A stretch of DNA of 64,000 bases, taken from contig NC_009485.1 in assembly GCF_000015165.1 (NCBI RefSeq), positions 2,954,001 to 3,018,000 on the forward strand, in the 5' to 3' direction. Shown here one piece after another: positions 1 through 8,603 of this stretch. Numbering within the stretch: the stretch's first letter is position 1; each line of letters starts with the position of its first letter. Source of the DNA: Bradyrhizobium sp. BTAi1. GTDB taxonomy: Bacteria > Pseudomonadota > Alphaproteobacteria > Rhizobiales > Xanthobacteraceae. The translations under genes were made by a program, and so were the position numbers. Below the pieces are notes generated by a model. That model searched no databases. It saw only the letters and a list, made by a program, of their open reading frames with translations, and had not been told where the DNA came from.

Positions 1-136
1 TGAAGGCTGCGATCAGGCCGAGCCCGACCATGGCCCCCTTGCGCTTGACGAGCTGGCGCCAGGCGCGCTGCATTGGCCGTTCGAGCGGGGCGAGGGCGCG
101 GGCGCCTTGCGGTGCTGACAGCATCGTCTCGGCCAT
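1..136 (-). CDS. ABC transporter permease, DppC type (5' part only, cut by window edge)
   Basis: The first 45 codons of an inner-membrane permease of the dipeptide/oligopeptide family run off the left edge. The start is the ATG at 134-136, two bases beyond the stop of the upstream permease, so the two are translationally linked. The visible peptide has a short cytoplasmic lead, a basic stretch (WRQLVKRK) and the beginning of a hydrophobic helix (GAMVGLGLIAAF), the usual N-terminus of DppC/OppC proteins. It would pair with the DppB-like protein next to it. Substrate specificity cannot be read from this fragment. Confidence 0.8.
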   Translation of the reverse strand, partial: MAETMLSAPQGARALAPLERPMQRAWRQLVKRKGAMVGLGLIAAF

Positions 137-137
137 C

Positions 138-1079
138 TCAGCTCCTCAGCCGCGGGTTGACGAGGACGTAGGCGAGATCGGCAATCAGGTTCAGCATGAT
201 GTAGACGGTGGCGGTGACCAGCACGACGCCCTGCACGACGGCGTAGTCGCGATTGAACACGGCATCGACGATCAGCTTGCCGAAGCCGGGGATCGAGAAG
301 ATCTGTTCGGTCAGCACGGCGCCGGACAGCAGCGTGCCGAGCTCGAGCGCCCCCAGCGTGATCACCGGCGTCAAGGCATTGCGCAGCGCGTGACGCAGGA
401 TGACCTGGCGCTCGGAGATGCCCTTGGCGCGCGCGGTGCGGATGTAGTCGCTGCCCAGGACCTGCAGCATCGCGCTGCGGGTGTGACGCATCAGGATCGC
501 GGCGATGGCATTGCCGAGCACGAAGGCTGGCATGATGGTGGCGGCGAGGCTGGCGCGCCAGTCCTCGGCCAGCGGGACATAGCCGGAGGCGGGCAGCCAG
601 CCGAGCTGGATCGAGAACACGAAGATCAGCATGATGCCGAGCCAGAAATTCGGCGTCGAGATGCCCCACAGCGCAAACAGGTTGGCGGCATAGTCCCACG
701 CGGTCCCGCGCTTTACCGCGGAGATGATGCCGGCAGGAATGCCGATCAGGAACGCGATCACGATCGCCATCGATGCGAGCTGCAGCGTCACCGGCAGCTT
801 CTGCAGGATGAGGTCGCGCACCGGCATCTTGATGCGCAGCGACTCGCCGAAATCGCCTGAGAGCACGCCCTTGATCCAGTAGCCATATTGGACGGGCAGC
901 GGCTGATCCAGGCGATATTGCTTGCGGATCTGCTCGATCACAGCCGGATCGCGCTCCTCGCCGGCCATCACGAGGGCAGGATCGCCGGGCAGCAATTGCT
1001 GCAGCGAGAAAATCAGGATCGAGACGAAGATCAGCGTCGGGATGATCTGGGCGAGGCGGCGGGCGAGGAAGGTCAACAT
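138..1079 (-). CDS. ABC transporter permease, DppB type
   Basis: Inner-membrane permease of 313 residues, normal for DppB/OppB. It starts MLTFLARRLAQIIPTLIF, the family's amphipathic lead and first membrane helix. The EAA-type loop lies near GSDYIRTARAKGISERQV, and the C-terminus is of the usual NPRLR form. Longer in-frame starts reach 1265, but that extension is translated palindromic repeat, so I place the start at 1079. It follows a substrate-binding protein gene (1360-2874) and is followed by a DppC-like gene. No ATPase gene for this set is visible; it may lie beyond the left edge, or the set may share the ATPases at 5615-7602. Confidence 0.9.
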   Translation of the reverse strand: MLTFLARRLAQIIPTLIFVSILIFSLQQLLPGDPALVMAGEERDPAVIEQIRKQYRLDQPLPVQYGYWIKGVLSGDFGESLRIKMPVRDLILQKLPVTLQLASMAIVIAFLIGIPAGIISAVKRGTAWDYAANLFALWGISTPNFWLGIMLIFVFSIQLGWLPASGYVPLAEDWRASLAATIMPAFVLGNAIAAILMRHTRSAMLQVLGSDYIRTARAKGISERQVILRHALRNALTPVITLGALELGTLLSGAVLTEQIFSIPGFGKLIVDAVFNRDYAVVQGVVLVTATVYIMLNLIADLAYVLVNPRLRS

Positions 1080-1100
1080 GATGCGCTCGCCTGTCTGCAG

Positions 1101-1189
1101 GTCGTCATGGCCGGGCCTGTCCCGGCCATCCACGTCGTTCGGCACGCTGGGAACGACGCGGATGCCCGGGACGTGCCCGGGCATGACGG
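1101..1189. repeat. Compound palindromic repeat (ATGGCCGGG family)
   Basis: Two hairpins sit back to back. The left has arms ATGGCCGGG and CCCGGCCAT; the right has ATGCCCGGG and CCCGGGCAT. A longer dyad between them uses CGTCGTTC and GAACGACG. It lies in the gap between a binding-protein gene and its permease gene, and looks like a dispersed intergenic repeat rather than a gene. Confidence 0.65.
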
Positions 1190-1277
1190 AGTCACTAATC
1201 GCCAGGATCTTTGGTCGTGACGGCTCTGCATCTTTTTGTGCAAGCGAGGTCGGAATGCGTGGCACTCCCCACCCCAG

Positions 1278-1300
1278 CCCTCCCCCACAAGGGGGGAGGG
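1278..1300. repeat. G-rich stem-loop downstream of a binding-protein gene
   Basis: Inverted repeat with arms CCCTCCCCC and GGGGGGAGGG around a short loop, about 60 bases past the stop of the binding-protein gene at 1360. There is no T-run on the transcribed strand, so it looks more like an intercistronic stabiliser or attenuator than a terminator. Related CCCTCC/GGAGGG repeats recur near 24090 and 26172-26332. Confidence 0.5.
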
Positions 1301-1359
1301 AGCAGAGCGAGCTTGCCGCGCCGGTTGCGCGTTCGAACGAACAGGAGCCGCCCGACCGC

Positions 1360-2874
1360 TCACTTCAGCTTCAGTCCGACCACGCGCAGCAGGCCGTCCG
1401 GCATCGGCTTGAAGCCTTCGAGCCTGGTGGTCTGCGCGAACAGGAACTTGCGGTGATAGAGGTAGAGGATCGGCTCATCCGCCTGCTGCTCGCGCACCAA
1501 GGTCTCGTAAATCGCCTTGCGCTTGGCCATGTCGGACACGAGCCGCGCATCCTCAAGCGCCTTGTCGGCCGCGGCATTGCTCCAGGCGCTGTAGTTCAGC
1601 GCCGCGCCTGAATGCAGGTGGTTGAACGCGTTGCCGTCGGGATCGCTGCGGCCGCTCCATTCGAGCATGAAGGCCTGGTACTCGCCGGCTTCCGCCTGCT
1701 TCAGCGAGGTCGCGAACTCGGTGATGCGGATCTTCAGATCGAAACCAGCCTCGGCGGCCATCGCCTGCAGCACCTGGGCCGCAGCCTCGCTCTCGCTCTC
1801 CTTCGACACCATGAAGTCGACCGCGACCGGCGGCGTCACGCCGGCTTCCTTCAGCAGCGCCTTGGCCTTCTCGACGTCGCGGCCGCGCACCGGGAAGGCG
1901 GTCTGGTAGTACGGATTCTCGGGATTGACGAACTGGTTGCCGGGCTTGAACTCGCCGTTGAAGATCACCTGGTTGAGTGCCTCGCGGTCGATCGCCAAGT
2001 CCAGCGCCTGGCGGACCTTGGCGGACTGACTCAGCGCCCCCTTGGATTTGTCCTTGCCGATGTTGATTGTGAGGCCGCGATAGCCGAGGCTGGTTGCGGT
2101 CGACAGCTTCAGCCGCTTGTCGCTCGTGACATCCTTGATGTCGGTGGCGAGCAGCCGTTCGATCATGTCGAGGCTGCCGGATTTCAGATTGGCCAGCCGC
2201 ACCGTGGCGTCGACGATCGGCTGATAGACGATCTTGTCGATGAAGACGTTGTCCTTGTTCCAGTAGTCGGCGAACTTCTCGAACACGATGCGGTCCTGCT
2301 GGACGCGCTCGACGAACTTGTAGGGGCCGGCGCAGACCGGGCGCAGGCCGAACTTGTCGCCGGCCTCCTTGGCCGCCTTCGGCGACACCATCATCCCGGC
2401 TCGGTCGGTGAGCTGGGCGAGCAGCGGCGAGAACGGCGTCTTCAGCACCAGCTTGATCGTCAGGGGATCGACCACCTCGACATGATCGAGCGAGGCGATC
2501 TCGGGCTTGCGGAACGAGCCGGGCATGCTGAGGTGGCGGTCGAGCGAGAATTTTGCCGCCTCGGCATCGAACGGCTCGCCGTCGTGAAATTTCACGCCGG
2601 GGCGGAGCTTGATCGTGACGTCCTTGCCGTCGGCGGAGGTCTCGTGCGACAGCGCCAGCTGCGGCACGATGTTCAGCTTCTCGTCGATGTCGAACAGCTT
2701 GTCGCAGACAGCGGCGAAGACGATGCGGCCGACATAGGTCCGCGCCATGGTCGGATCGAGAATGTCGGCATCCTCGGCGAGCCCGATGCGCAACGTGGTC
2801 TGTGCCTGCGCGGTCGCCCCGCACGAGGCCATGACAACAGCCGCGGTTGCGGCCAAGCACCAGTTCCTCATCAT
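1360..2874 (-). CDS. Periplasmic peptide-type substrate-binding protein (SBP family 5)
   Basis: Binding protein of about 504 residues for an ABC importer. The start at 2874 has GAGGGG seven bases upstream and yields a Sec signal peptide (MMRNWCLAATAAVVMASCG..AQA). A start at 2919 would put 15 hydrophilic residues in front of the signal. The mature part has the family 5 pattern: ADILDPTMA near the N-terminus, KLRPGVKFHDGEPFDAEAAKFSL near residue 90, and a C-terminal DE-x-LYLYH segment. It lies downstream of a gamma-glutamyltranspeptidase and a DUF1028 gene on the same strand. Di- or oligopeptides or gamma-glutamyl compounds are plausible ligands by inference; the sequence does not settle it. 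Confidence 0.9.
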   Translation of the reverse strand: MMRNWCLAATAAVVMASCGATAQAQTTLRIGLAEDADILDPTMARTYVGRIVFAAVCDKLFDIDEKLNIVPQLALSHETSADGKDVTIKLRPGVKFHDGEPFDAEAAKFSLDRHLSMPGSFRKPEIASLDHVEVVDPLTIKLVLKTPFSPLLAQLTDRAGMMVSPKAAKEAGDKFGLRPVCAGPYKFVERVQQDRIVFEKFADYWNKDNVFIDKIVYQPIVDATVRLANLKSGSLDMIERLLATDIKDVTSDKRLKLSTATSLGYRGLTINIGKDKSKGALSQSAKVRQALDLAIDREALNQVIFNGEFKPGNQFVNPENPYYQTAFPVRGRDVEKAKALLKEAGVTPPVAVDFMVSKESESEAAAQVLQAMAAEAGFDLKIRITEFATSLKQAEAGEYQAFMLEWSGRSDPDGNAFNHLHSGAALNYSAWSNAAADKALEDARLVSDMAKRKAIYETLVREQQADEPILYLYHRKFLFAQTTRLEGFKPMPDGLLRVVGLKLK

Positions 2875-2953
2875 CCGATTACCCCTCGGCCATGCCGCCT
2901 GCGTTGTTGCACCATTCATACCAACCCCGGTGATGCGCCGTCCTTCCGGCCGC

Positions 2954-3664
2954 TCATGTCTGGTTCGCGAGCGCAGCCGCGATGCCGGCGTCGATCGTCG
3001 CGCGATCGGTGATGCCGGCTGGATTCTCGCGCGTCGGCATGAACTGCCGGAACACCGCCCAATGCTTGCGGCTCACGCTCTCCAGCCGTTCGAGCTCGGC
3101 GAGCGGATCGGCATGGTCATCGACGCGCAGATCGAGCTCGGCCCATTCCTCTTTGCCGTGGATGACGAGCGCCGCCGATTGTCTGCCGCGCTTGTCGCCG
3201 CCGGCGGCCTCGCCAGCCTGCATCGCCGCGATCAGGCGCCGGGCGAAGGGGAGAGTGCTGTTCGCGAGAAAGGCGTTCGCGGTCTCGTTCAGCACCTGCG
3301 GACCAGCCAGCATGTTGCCCGCGATCGAGAAGCCCTGGCCTTCGAGATGGCCACACCAGTCGATGCAGTCGTGGCCCGTGTGGGCGGCGATCTGGCCGTT
3401 GCGGTCGAGGATGTGGACTTGCCGGCTCTCGCGGCCGGGATCGGCCGCCGTCAGCAACTGCACGATCTCGCGCGGATGCCGGCCGTCGCGCAGCAGCGTC
3501 GCGCCGTCGATGCCGTAGTACGGATTGACCAGCGCCTGCGTGGCGATGCCGCCGTGGCCCGCGACGATGAACGGAACGCGCGCGCCGACGGCGAAGAAGC
3601 GCGTGGCGACGGCGATGCCGATCTGGCCGGTTGTGTCGTCCTTGGCAATGATCGACCAGGTCAT
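2954..3664 (-). CDS. DUF1028 family protein
   Basis: Protein of 236 residues beginning MTWSIIAKDDTTGQIGIAVATR, the characteristic start of DUF1028 proteins, which have an Ntn-hydrolase-like fold and unproven activity. The start at 3664 is chosen because it falls just past the stop of the gamma-glutamyltranspeptidase gene (3678); longer starts would overlap that gene. Family landmarks include GGIATQALVNPYYG near residue 40 and GNML in the middle. The gene is sandwiched between a gamma-glutamyltranspeptidase and a peptide-binding protein, which suggests a job in hydrolysing or processing imported amide-bonded compounds. That role is inference. Confidence 0.85.
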   Translation of the reverse strand: MTWSIIAKDDTTGQIGIAVATRFFAVGARVPFIVAGHGGIATQALVNPYYGIDGATLLRDGRHPREIVQLLTAADPGRESRQVHILDRNGQIAAHTGHDCIDWCGHLEGQGFSIAGNMLAGPQVLNETANAFLANSTLPFARRLIAAMQAGEAAGGDKRGRQSAALVIHGKEEWAELDLRVDDHADPLAELERLESVSRKHWAVFRQFMPTRENPAGITDRATIDAGIAAALANQT

Positions 3665-3677
3665 CGGCGTCTCGCTG

Positions 3678-5480
3678 TCATCGTCCGGCGGCGTAGCCCT
3701 GCATGCCACGCGGATTGGCGGCGGCGCGACGGCGTCGGCTGACACGCGAGGCCGCGGTGAGGCGGCCCTCCGACCAGTCGGGCCCTACCTCGACGACATG
3801 GCCGCGGCGGCGCAGCTCCTCGACGGTCGTCTTGGGGACGCGGTTCTCGACCACGAGCACGCCGGGCCGCGCGGTGCGTGGCCAGAACGAGATCGGGAAA
3901 TGCTCGGAGTGCCAGGCCGGCGCGTCGATCGCTTCCTGCAGGTTCATGCCGGCATGAACGTGGCGCAGGAAGAACTGCGTGTTCCACTGGTCCTGCTGGT
4001 CGCCGCCGGGCGAGCCCCAGGCGACGTAGGGCTCGCCATCGCGCAGCGCCATGGTCGGCGACAGCGTGGTGCGCGGCCGCTTGCCCGGAACCAGCGCGGC
4101 CGGATGATCCTCCTCGAGCCAGAACATCTGCGCGCGCGTGCCGAGGCAGAAACCGAGCTCGGGGATCACGGGCGAGGATTGCAGCCAGCCGCCGGACGGG
4201 GTCGCTGAGATCATGTTGCCGTCGCGGTCGATAATGTCGAAATGCACGGTGTCGCCGCGCACCTCGCCGAAGCGGCCCACGGTGGGTTCGCCCGAGCCCA
4301 TTGCACCGACGGCCTCGCGATGGCCCTGCGCCTCGCGCAACTGCACCTTGGCGCCGTAGCCGTCGAGCTTGCCAGGGCGCAGCTCCAGCGACGCCTTCTC
4401 GGTGATCAGCTTGCGCCGCTCGTCATTGTACGCATCCGACAGCAGCGTCTGGATCGGGATGTCGGCGAAGTTCGGATCGCCGTAGAACGCCTCGCGATCG
4501 GCGAACGCCAGCTTGGCGGCTTCGATCTGCCAATGGATGAAATCGGGACCGGTCGGGTCGAGACCGTCGAGCGCGAAGCCCTTGAGCAGCGCGAGCTGCT
4601 GCAGCAGCACCGGGCCCTGGCTCCAGACGCCGGCCTTGCAAACGGTGTAGCGGCCGTACTCATAGGTCAGTGGCGCCTCGATGCTCGGCTGCCAGCGCGC
4701 CATGTCGTCGGCGGTCAGCACGCCCTTATGGCGCGTGCCCGAGACGTCCATGACCTCCTGCGTCCGGCAGAAGCGGTCGATCGCCTCGGCGACGAAGCCC
4801 TGCGACCACGCCTTGCGCGCCCGCTCGATCTGCGCGTCGCGGTCGCCGCCCGCGCTCTCGCCTTCGCTGAGGATGCGCGCATAGGTCTCGGCGAGCTGCG
4901 GATTGGTGAACAGCGTGCCTGGCTTCGGTACCTCGCCATGGGGCAGATAGAGCGCTGCTGAAGTCGGCCAATGTGTCTTGAACAGCTGCTCGACGGTCTG
5001 GATGGTCGCCGAGACGCGCTCGACCAGCGGATAGCCGTCGCGCGCGTAACCAATCGCCGGCTCCAGCACGTCGCGCAGCCGCATCGTGCCGTAGTCGCGC
5101 AACAGCAGCATCCAGGACTCGAAGGTGCCGGGCACGCAGGCCGCCAGCAGCCCGGTGCCGGGCACCATGTCGAGGCCTTCGCGCTTGTAGTGCGCGATGG
5201 TGGCGCCTGCTGGCGCCGGGCCCTGACCGCAGATCACCTCGGTGCGTCCGCGCTTCACGTCGTGCAGGATGATCGGCACGTCGCCGCCGGGTCCGTTGAG
5301 ATGCGGCTCGACGACCTGCAGGGTGAAGGCCGCAGCAACGCCGGCGTCGAAGGCATTGCCGCCGCGCTCCAGCATCGCCATGCCCACCGCAGTGGCGAGC
5401 CAATGCGTGGAGGTGACGACGCCGAAGGTGCCGTCGATCTCGGGGCGGGTCGTGAAGGGATCGGGATTGATGAAGCTCAT
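3678..5480 (-). CDS. Gamma-glutamyltranspeptidase-like Ntn hydrolase
   Basis: Protein of 600 residues, close to the usual length for this family. The enzymes cleave themselves to expose a threonine, then transfer or hydrolyse gamma-glutamyl groups such as that of glutathione. The likely cleavage residue is Thr411 in GDTVHFDIIDRDGN, matching the TTHY site of E. coli GGT; the later GSPGGDQQ segment matches its SPGG loop. The start at 5480 follows a purine-rich GAAAGAAAGG. No clear signal peptide follows (MSFINPDPFTTRP), so it may be cytoplasmic, unlike the classical periplasmic enzyme. It sits between two peptide-type uptake systems, so it probably degrades what they import. Confidence 0.88.
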   Translation of the reverse strand: MSFINPDPFTTRPEIDGTFGVVTSTHWLATAVGMAMLERGGNAFDAGVAAAFTLQVVEPHLNGPGGDVPIILHDVKRGRTEVICGQGPAPAGATIAHYKREGLDMVPGTGLLAACVPGTFESWMLLLRDYGTMRLRDVLEPAIGYARDGYPLVERVSATIQTVEQLFKTHWPTSAALYLPHGEVPKPGTLFTNPQLAETYARILSEGESAGGDRDAQIERARKAWSQGFVAEAIDRFCRTQEVMDVSGTRHKGVLTADDMARWQPSIEAPLTYEYGRYTVCKAGVWSQGPVLLQQLALLKGFALDGLDPTGPDFIHWQIEAAKLAFADREAFYGDPNFADIPIQTLLSDAYNDERRKLITEKASLELRPGKLDGYGAKVQLREAQGHREAVGAMGSGEPTVGRFGEVRGDTVHFDIIDRDGNMISATPSGGWLQSSPVIPELGFCLGTRAQMFWLEEDHPAALVPGKRPRTTLSPTMALRDGEPYVAWGSPGGDQQDQWNTQFFLRHVHAGMNLQEAIDAPAWHSEHFPISFWPRTARPGVLVVENRVPKTTVEELRRRGHVVEVGPDWSEGRLTAASRVSRRRRAAANPRGMQGYAAGR

Positions 5481-5510
5481 GGGGCCCTTTCTTTCTATCC
5501 TAAACATTCA

Positions 5511-5592
5511 CCGTCATTGCGAGCGAAGCGAAGCAATCCAGGATTTCGGCGGGACTCTGGATTGCTTCGTCGCTTCGCTCCTCGCAATGACG
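5511..5592. repeat. Palindromic repeat, family A (copy 1)
   Basis: Left arm CCGTCATTGCGAGCGAAGCG.. (5511-5541) and right arm ..GCTCCTCGCAATGACG (5557-5592) are near-inverted copies separated by about 15 bases. The same pair of arms occurs at 18175, 19574, 32626 and 38382, and takes a rearranged form around the GIY-YIG gene at 41990. It fills the gap between the GGT gene and the DppF-like gene. Confidence 0.85.
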
Positions 5593-5614
5593 ACCCCATT
5601 TACATCTGAGGGCT

Positions 5615-6622
5615 TCACGCAACCGATGCCGTCGGAACGGCCGTCGTGACCGGCTGGTTCACCACGTGGCAGGCGACGCCGCCGATCAGCTCCGGGGCCT
5701 GTTGACGGCACAGATCGAACGCCATCGGACAACGCGGGTTGAAGGTGCAGCCCGAAGGCGGATTGATCGGGTTTGGAATCTCGCCCTTGACCGGAATGCG
5801 CTGGCGGCCGGACATCGACAGATCCGGCACCGCGCCGAGCAGCATCTTGGTGTAGGGCATGCGCGGATCGTTGAAGAGCGTGCGTCCTTCCGCGATCTCG
5901 ACGATGCGGCCGAGATACATCACGCCGATGCGGCTCGCCATGTGGCGCACGACCGCGAGATTGTGGCTGATGAACAGATAGGTCAGGCCGAACTTGTCCT
6001 GCAGGTCGCGCATCAGATTGAGGATCTGCGCCTGCACGGACACGTCGAGCGCCGAGGTCGGCTCGTCGCAGACGATGAAGTCGGCCTCGGAGGCGAGGGC
6101 CCGCGCGATCGCGACGCGCTGGCGCTGGCCGCCGGAGAATTCGTGCGGGAATTTCTGCCCGTCATCCGGATGCAGGCCGACCAGGGTCAGCAGCTCGCCG
6201 ACGCGGTCCTTGATCTGGCGCTCGCCCTCGATGACGTTGAAGGCGCGGATCGGCTCGGCGATGATGCTGTCGACGCGGAAGCGCGGATTGAGGCTCGCAT
6301 ACGGATCCTGGAACACCATCTGGATGCGGCGGCGCAGCTTGCGCCGCACCTGGGCCTGGCGCGCTTCGCTCATCGACACGCCGTCGATGATGACCTCGCC
6401 GGAGGTCGGCGCCAGCAACCCGACCACCATGCGCGCGACCGTGGTCTTGCCGGAGCCGGACTCGCCGACCAGCGCGAAGGTCTCGCCCTTCCGAATGCCG
6501 AAGCTGACGCCGTCGACCGCCTTGAGAAACTCCTGCGGCTGCCGCTCGATCACCCGGTTCAGCCAGGGTTTCGACACGTCGAACACCCGGCGCAGATTCC
6601 TGACCTCGACAAAATCGCTCAT
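5615..6622 (-). CDS. Oligopeptide ABC transporter ATP-binding protein, DppF type
   Basis: ATPase of 335 residues that powers the importer from the cytoplasmic face. Visible motifs in order are Walker A GESGSGKT (about residue 53), signature FSGGQRQRVAIARAL, Walker B FIVCDEPTSALD and the switch histidine in FISHNLAVV. The C-terminal oligopeptide-type extension has the Cys-containing CTFNPRCPMAFDLC, as in DppF/OppF. Its ATG overlaps the stop of the DppD-like gene by four bases, so the two ATPases are coupled. It is the last gene of the first transporter operon before a palindromic repeat. Confidence 0.92.
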   Translation of the reverse strand: MSDFVEVRNLRRVFDVSKPWLNRVIERQPQEFLKAVDGVSFGIRKGETFALVGESGSGKTTVARMVVGLLAPTSGEVIIDGVSMSEARQAQVRRKLRRRIQMVFQDPYASLNPRFRVDSIIAEPIRAFNVIEGERQIKDRVGELLTLVGLHPDDGQKFPHEFSGGQRQRVAIARALASEADFIVCDEPTSALDVSVQAQILNLMRDLQDKFGLTYLFISHNLAVVRHMASRIGVMYLGRIVEIAEGRTLFNDPRMPYTKMLLGAVPDLSMSGRQRIPVKGEIPNPINPPSGCTFNPRCPMAFDLCRQQAPELIGGVACHVVNQPVTTAVPTASVA

Positions 6623-7602
6623 GCCGCGGTCTCCGTCGCGCGATCATACAGATGGCAGGCGACTGCCTGCGTGCCCTGGCGCAGCGGCTCCGGCCGGTCG
6701 ACGCGGCAGCGGTCGAAGGCGGAGCTGCAGCGCGGATTGAACGAGCAGCCGGGCGGGATCGCGGACAGCCGCGGCATCGCGCCCGGGATCTGCACCAAGC
6801 GCTTGTCCTCACCCGCGAGCGTCGGGATCGCACCCATCAGGCCCTTGGCGTAGGGGTGCAGCGGGTTTTTGATGACCTCCTGCACCGGGCCGATCTCGGC
6901 GACGCGACCGGCATACATCACGGCGACGCGGTCGCAGGTCTCGGCGATCACGCCCATGTCGTGGGTCACCAGCATCACGGCGGTGCCGTGGTCGCGGCCG
7001 AGCCGCTTGATCAGCGAAATGATCTGCGCCTGCACGGAGACGTCGAGCGCGGTGGTCGGCTCGTCGGCGATGATCAGCTCCGGCTCGGCGCACAGCGCGA
7101 GCGCGATCACGACGCGCTGGCGCATGCCGCCGGAGAATTCGTGCGGATAGCCGTCGATGCGCTTCTCAGGGGCGGGGATTCCGACCTCGGCGAGCAGGTC
7201 GATGGCGCGCTTGCGCGCCTGCTGGTCGGTGAGGTTGGTGTGGGTCTTGATGGTCTCGATGATCTGGTCGCCGACGCGATACAGCGGATTGAGCGAGGTC
7301 AGCGGATCCTGGAAGATCATGCCGATCCGCTTGCCGCGCACCTTGCGCATCTCCTCCGGCGGGAGGTTGTCGATCCGCAGGCCGGACAGCAGGATCTCGC
7401 CGCCCGAGATGCGGCCGGGCGGATCGATCAGGCCGATCACGGCGAGGCCGGTGACGGATTTGCCGGCGCCGGATTCGCCGACCACGCCGAGCACCTCGCC
7501 TTTGGCGATGTCGTAGGAGACGCTGTCGATCGCGCGCAGCATGCCGCGCCTTGTTTCGAACTCGACCTGCAGATTGCGCACGGACAGAACGGGGGCGGTC
7601 AT
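6619..7602 (-). CDS. Oligopeptide ABC transporter ATP-binding protein, DppD type
   Basis: ATPase of 327 residues with Walker A GESGAGKS, signature FSGGMRQRVVIALAL (the methionine is typical of DppD/OppD), Walker B LIIADEPTTALD and switch region LVTHDMGVI. The C-terminal extension carries CSFNPRCSSAFDRC. It forms the heterodimeric motor with the product of 5615-6622, whose start it overlaps. The gene lies 31 bases after the DppC-like permease gene in one minus-strand operon that begins with the binding protein at 11289. Confidence 0.92.
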   Translation of the reverse strand: MTAPVLSVRNLQVEFETRRGMLRAIDSVSYDIAKGEVLGVVGESGAGKSVTGLAVIGLIDPPGRISGGEILLSGLRIDNLPPEEMRKVRGKRIGMIFQDPLTSLNPLYRVGDQIIETIKTHTNLTDQQARKRAIDLLAEVGIPAPEKRIDGYPHEFSGGMRQRVVIALALCAEPELIIADEPTTALDVSVQAQIISLIKRLGRDHGTAVMLVTHDMGVIAETCDRVAVMYAGRVAEIGPVQEVIKNPLHPYAKGLMGAIPTLAGEDKRLVQIPGAMPRLSAIPPGCSFNPRCSSAFDRCRVDRPEPLRQGTQAVACHLYDRATETAA

Positions 7603-7632
7603 CAGGTCAGACCTTCATACGCATGAACGGGA

Positions 7633-8601
7633 TCATCGCAGTTTCGGGTTGAGGGCGTCGCGCAGCCAGTCGCCGAGCAGGTTGATGGCGAGGATCAGCC
7701 CGGCCAGGGCGAGGCCGGGAAAGGCGACGATCCACCATTCGCCGGCGAACAGGTAGTTGTTGCCGATCCGGATCAGGGTTCCGAGCGAGGGCATCGTCTC
7801 CGGCATGCCGGAGCCGAGAAACGACAAGGTCGCCTCGGTGATGATCGCAAGCGCCAGATTGATGGTCGCGATGACGAGCACGGGGCCGGTGGTGTTGGGC
7901 AGCACGTGACGCAGCATGATGACCGGCGCGGGCAGGCCGATCAGTTGCGCGGCGGCGACATAGTCCTTGTTCTTCTCGACCATGACGGAGCTGCGCACCG
8001 TGCGCGCATATTGCACCCAGAACGACAGGCCGATCGCCAGCACGAGGACGGCCAGCATGCTCAACCATTCCAGATGATTGCCGGACACCGATTTGGCGAT
8101 GCCGTTGACCAGGAGCGCGATCAGGATCGGCGGGAAGGTGAGCTGCACGTCGGCGATGCGCATGATCACGGTGTCGACGCGGCCGCCGAAATAGCCGGCG
8201 ATCAGGCCGAGCGCGATGCCGAGCGCGCCGGAGAACACCACGCCGAGAATGCCGACGATCAGCGAGATCCGCAGGCCGTAGAGGATGGCCGAGAGCACGT
8301 CGCGGCCCTGCTCGTCGGTGCCAAGCAAGAACGGGCTCTGGCCGTCGGCGGTCCACAGCGGCGAAATGCGCGAGTTCAGGAGTTGCAGCTGCGCCGGATC
8401 GAACGGATTCTGCGGCGACAGCACGGGCGCAAAGACAGCGAGCAGGAAGAAGATGAGCGTGATCACGGCCGCGACCACCGTCAGCTTCGAACGCCGGAAC
8501 GAATAGAACAGGTCGCTCGCGAGCGCGCGCTTGAGCCAGCCATTCTTGACGGTGTGGGGGGCCTGGACGGGCGTGGGGTGGGGAAGGGCGGCGTCGCTCA
8601 T
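7633..8601 (-). CDS. Oligopeptide ABC transporter permease, DppC type
   Basis: Inner-membrane permease of 322 residues. A cytoplasmic N-terminal stretch is followed by a first helix near residues 37-58 (TVVAAVITLIFFLLAVFAPVLSPQNPFDP), a periplasmic loop containing LLGTDEQGRDVLSAILYGLR (a hallmark of DppC) and the helical core. The coupling loop is near KDYVAAAQLIGLPAPVIMLRHVLPN. It starts two bases after the stop of the DppB-like gene and is followed by the two ATPase genes, giving the classic A-B-C-D-F order of a dpp/gsi-type operon. Confidence 0.92.
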   Translation of the reverse strand: MSDAALPHPTPVQAPHTVKNGWLKRALASDLFYSFRRSKLTVVAAVITLIFFLLAVFAPVLSPQNPFDPAQLQLLNSRISPLWTADGQSPFLLGTDEQGRDVLSAILYGLRISLIVGILGVVFSGALGIALGLIAGYFGGRVDTVIMRIADVQLTFPPILIALLVNGIAKSVSGNHLEWLSMLAVLVLAIGLSFWVQYARTVRSSVMVEKNKDYVAAAQLIGLPAPVIMLRHVLPNTTGPVLVIATINLALAIITEATLSFLGSGMPETMPSLGTLIRIGNNYLFAGEWWIVAFPGLALAGLILAINLLGDWLRDALNPKLR

Positions 8602-8603
8602 GA

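Noticed and set aside
3703-5507. Longer GGT start at 5507
   Set aside because: Adds nine residues (MFRIERKGP) with no family match and a poorer ribosome site than 5480.
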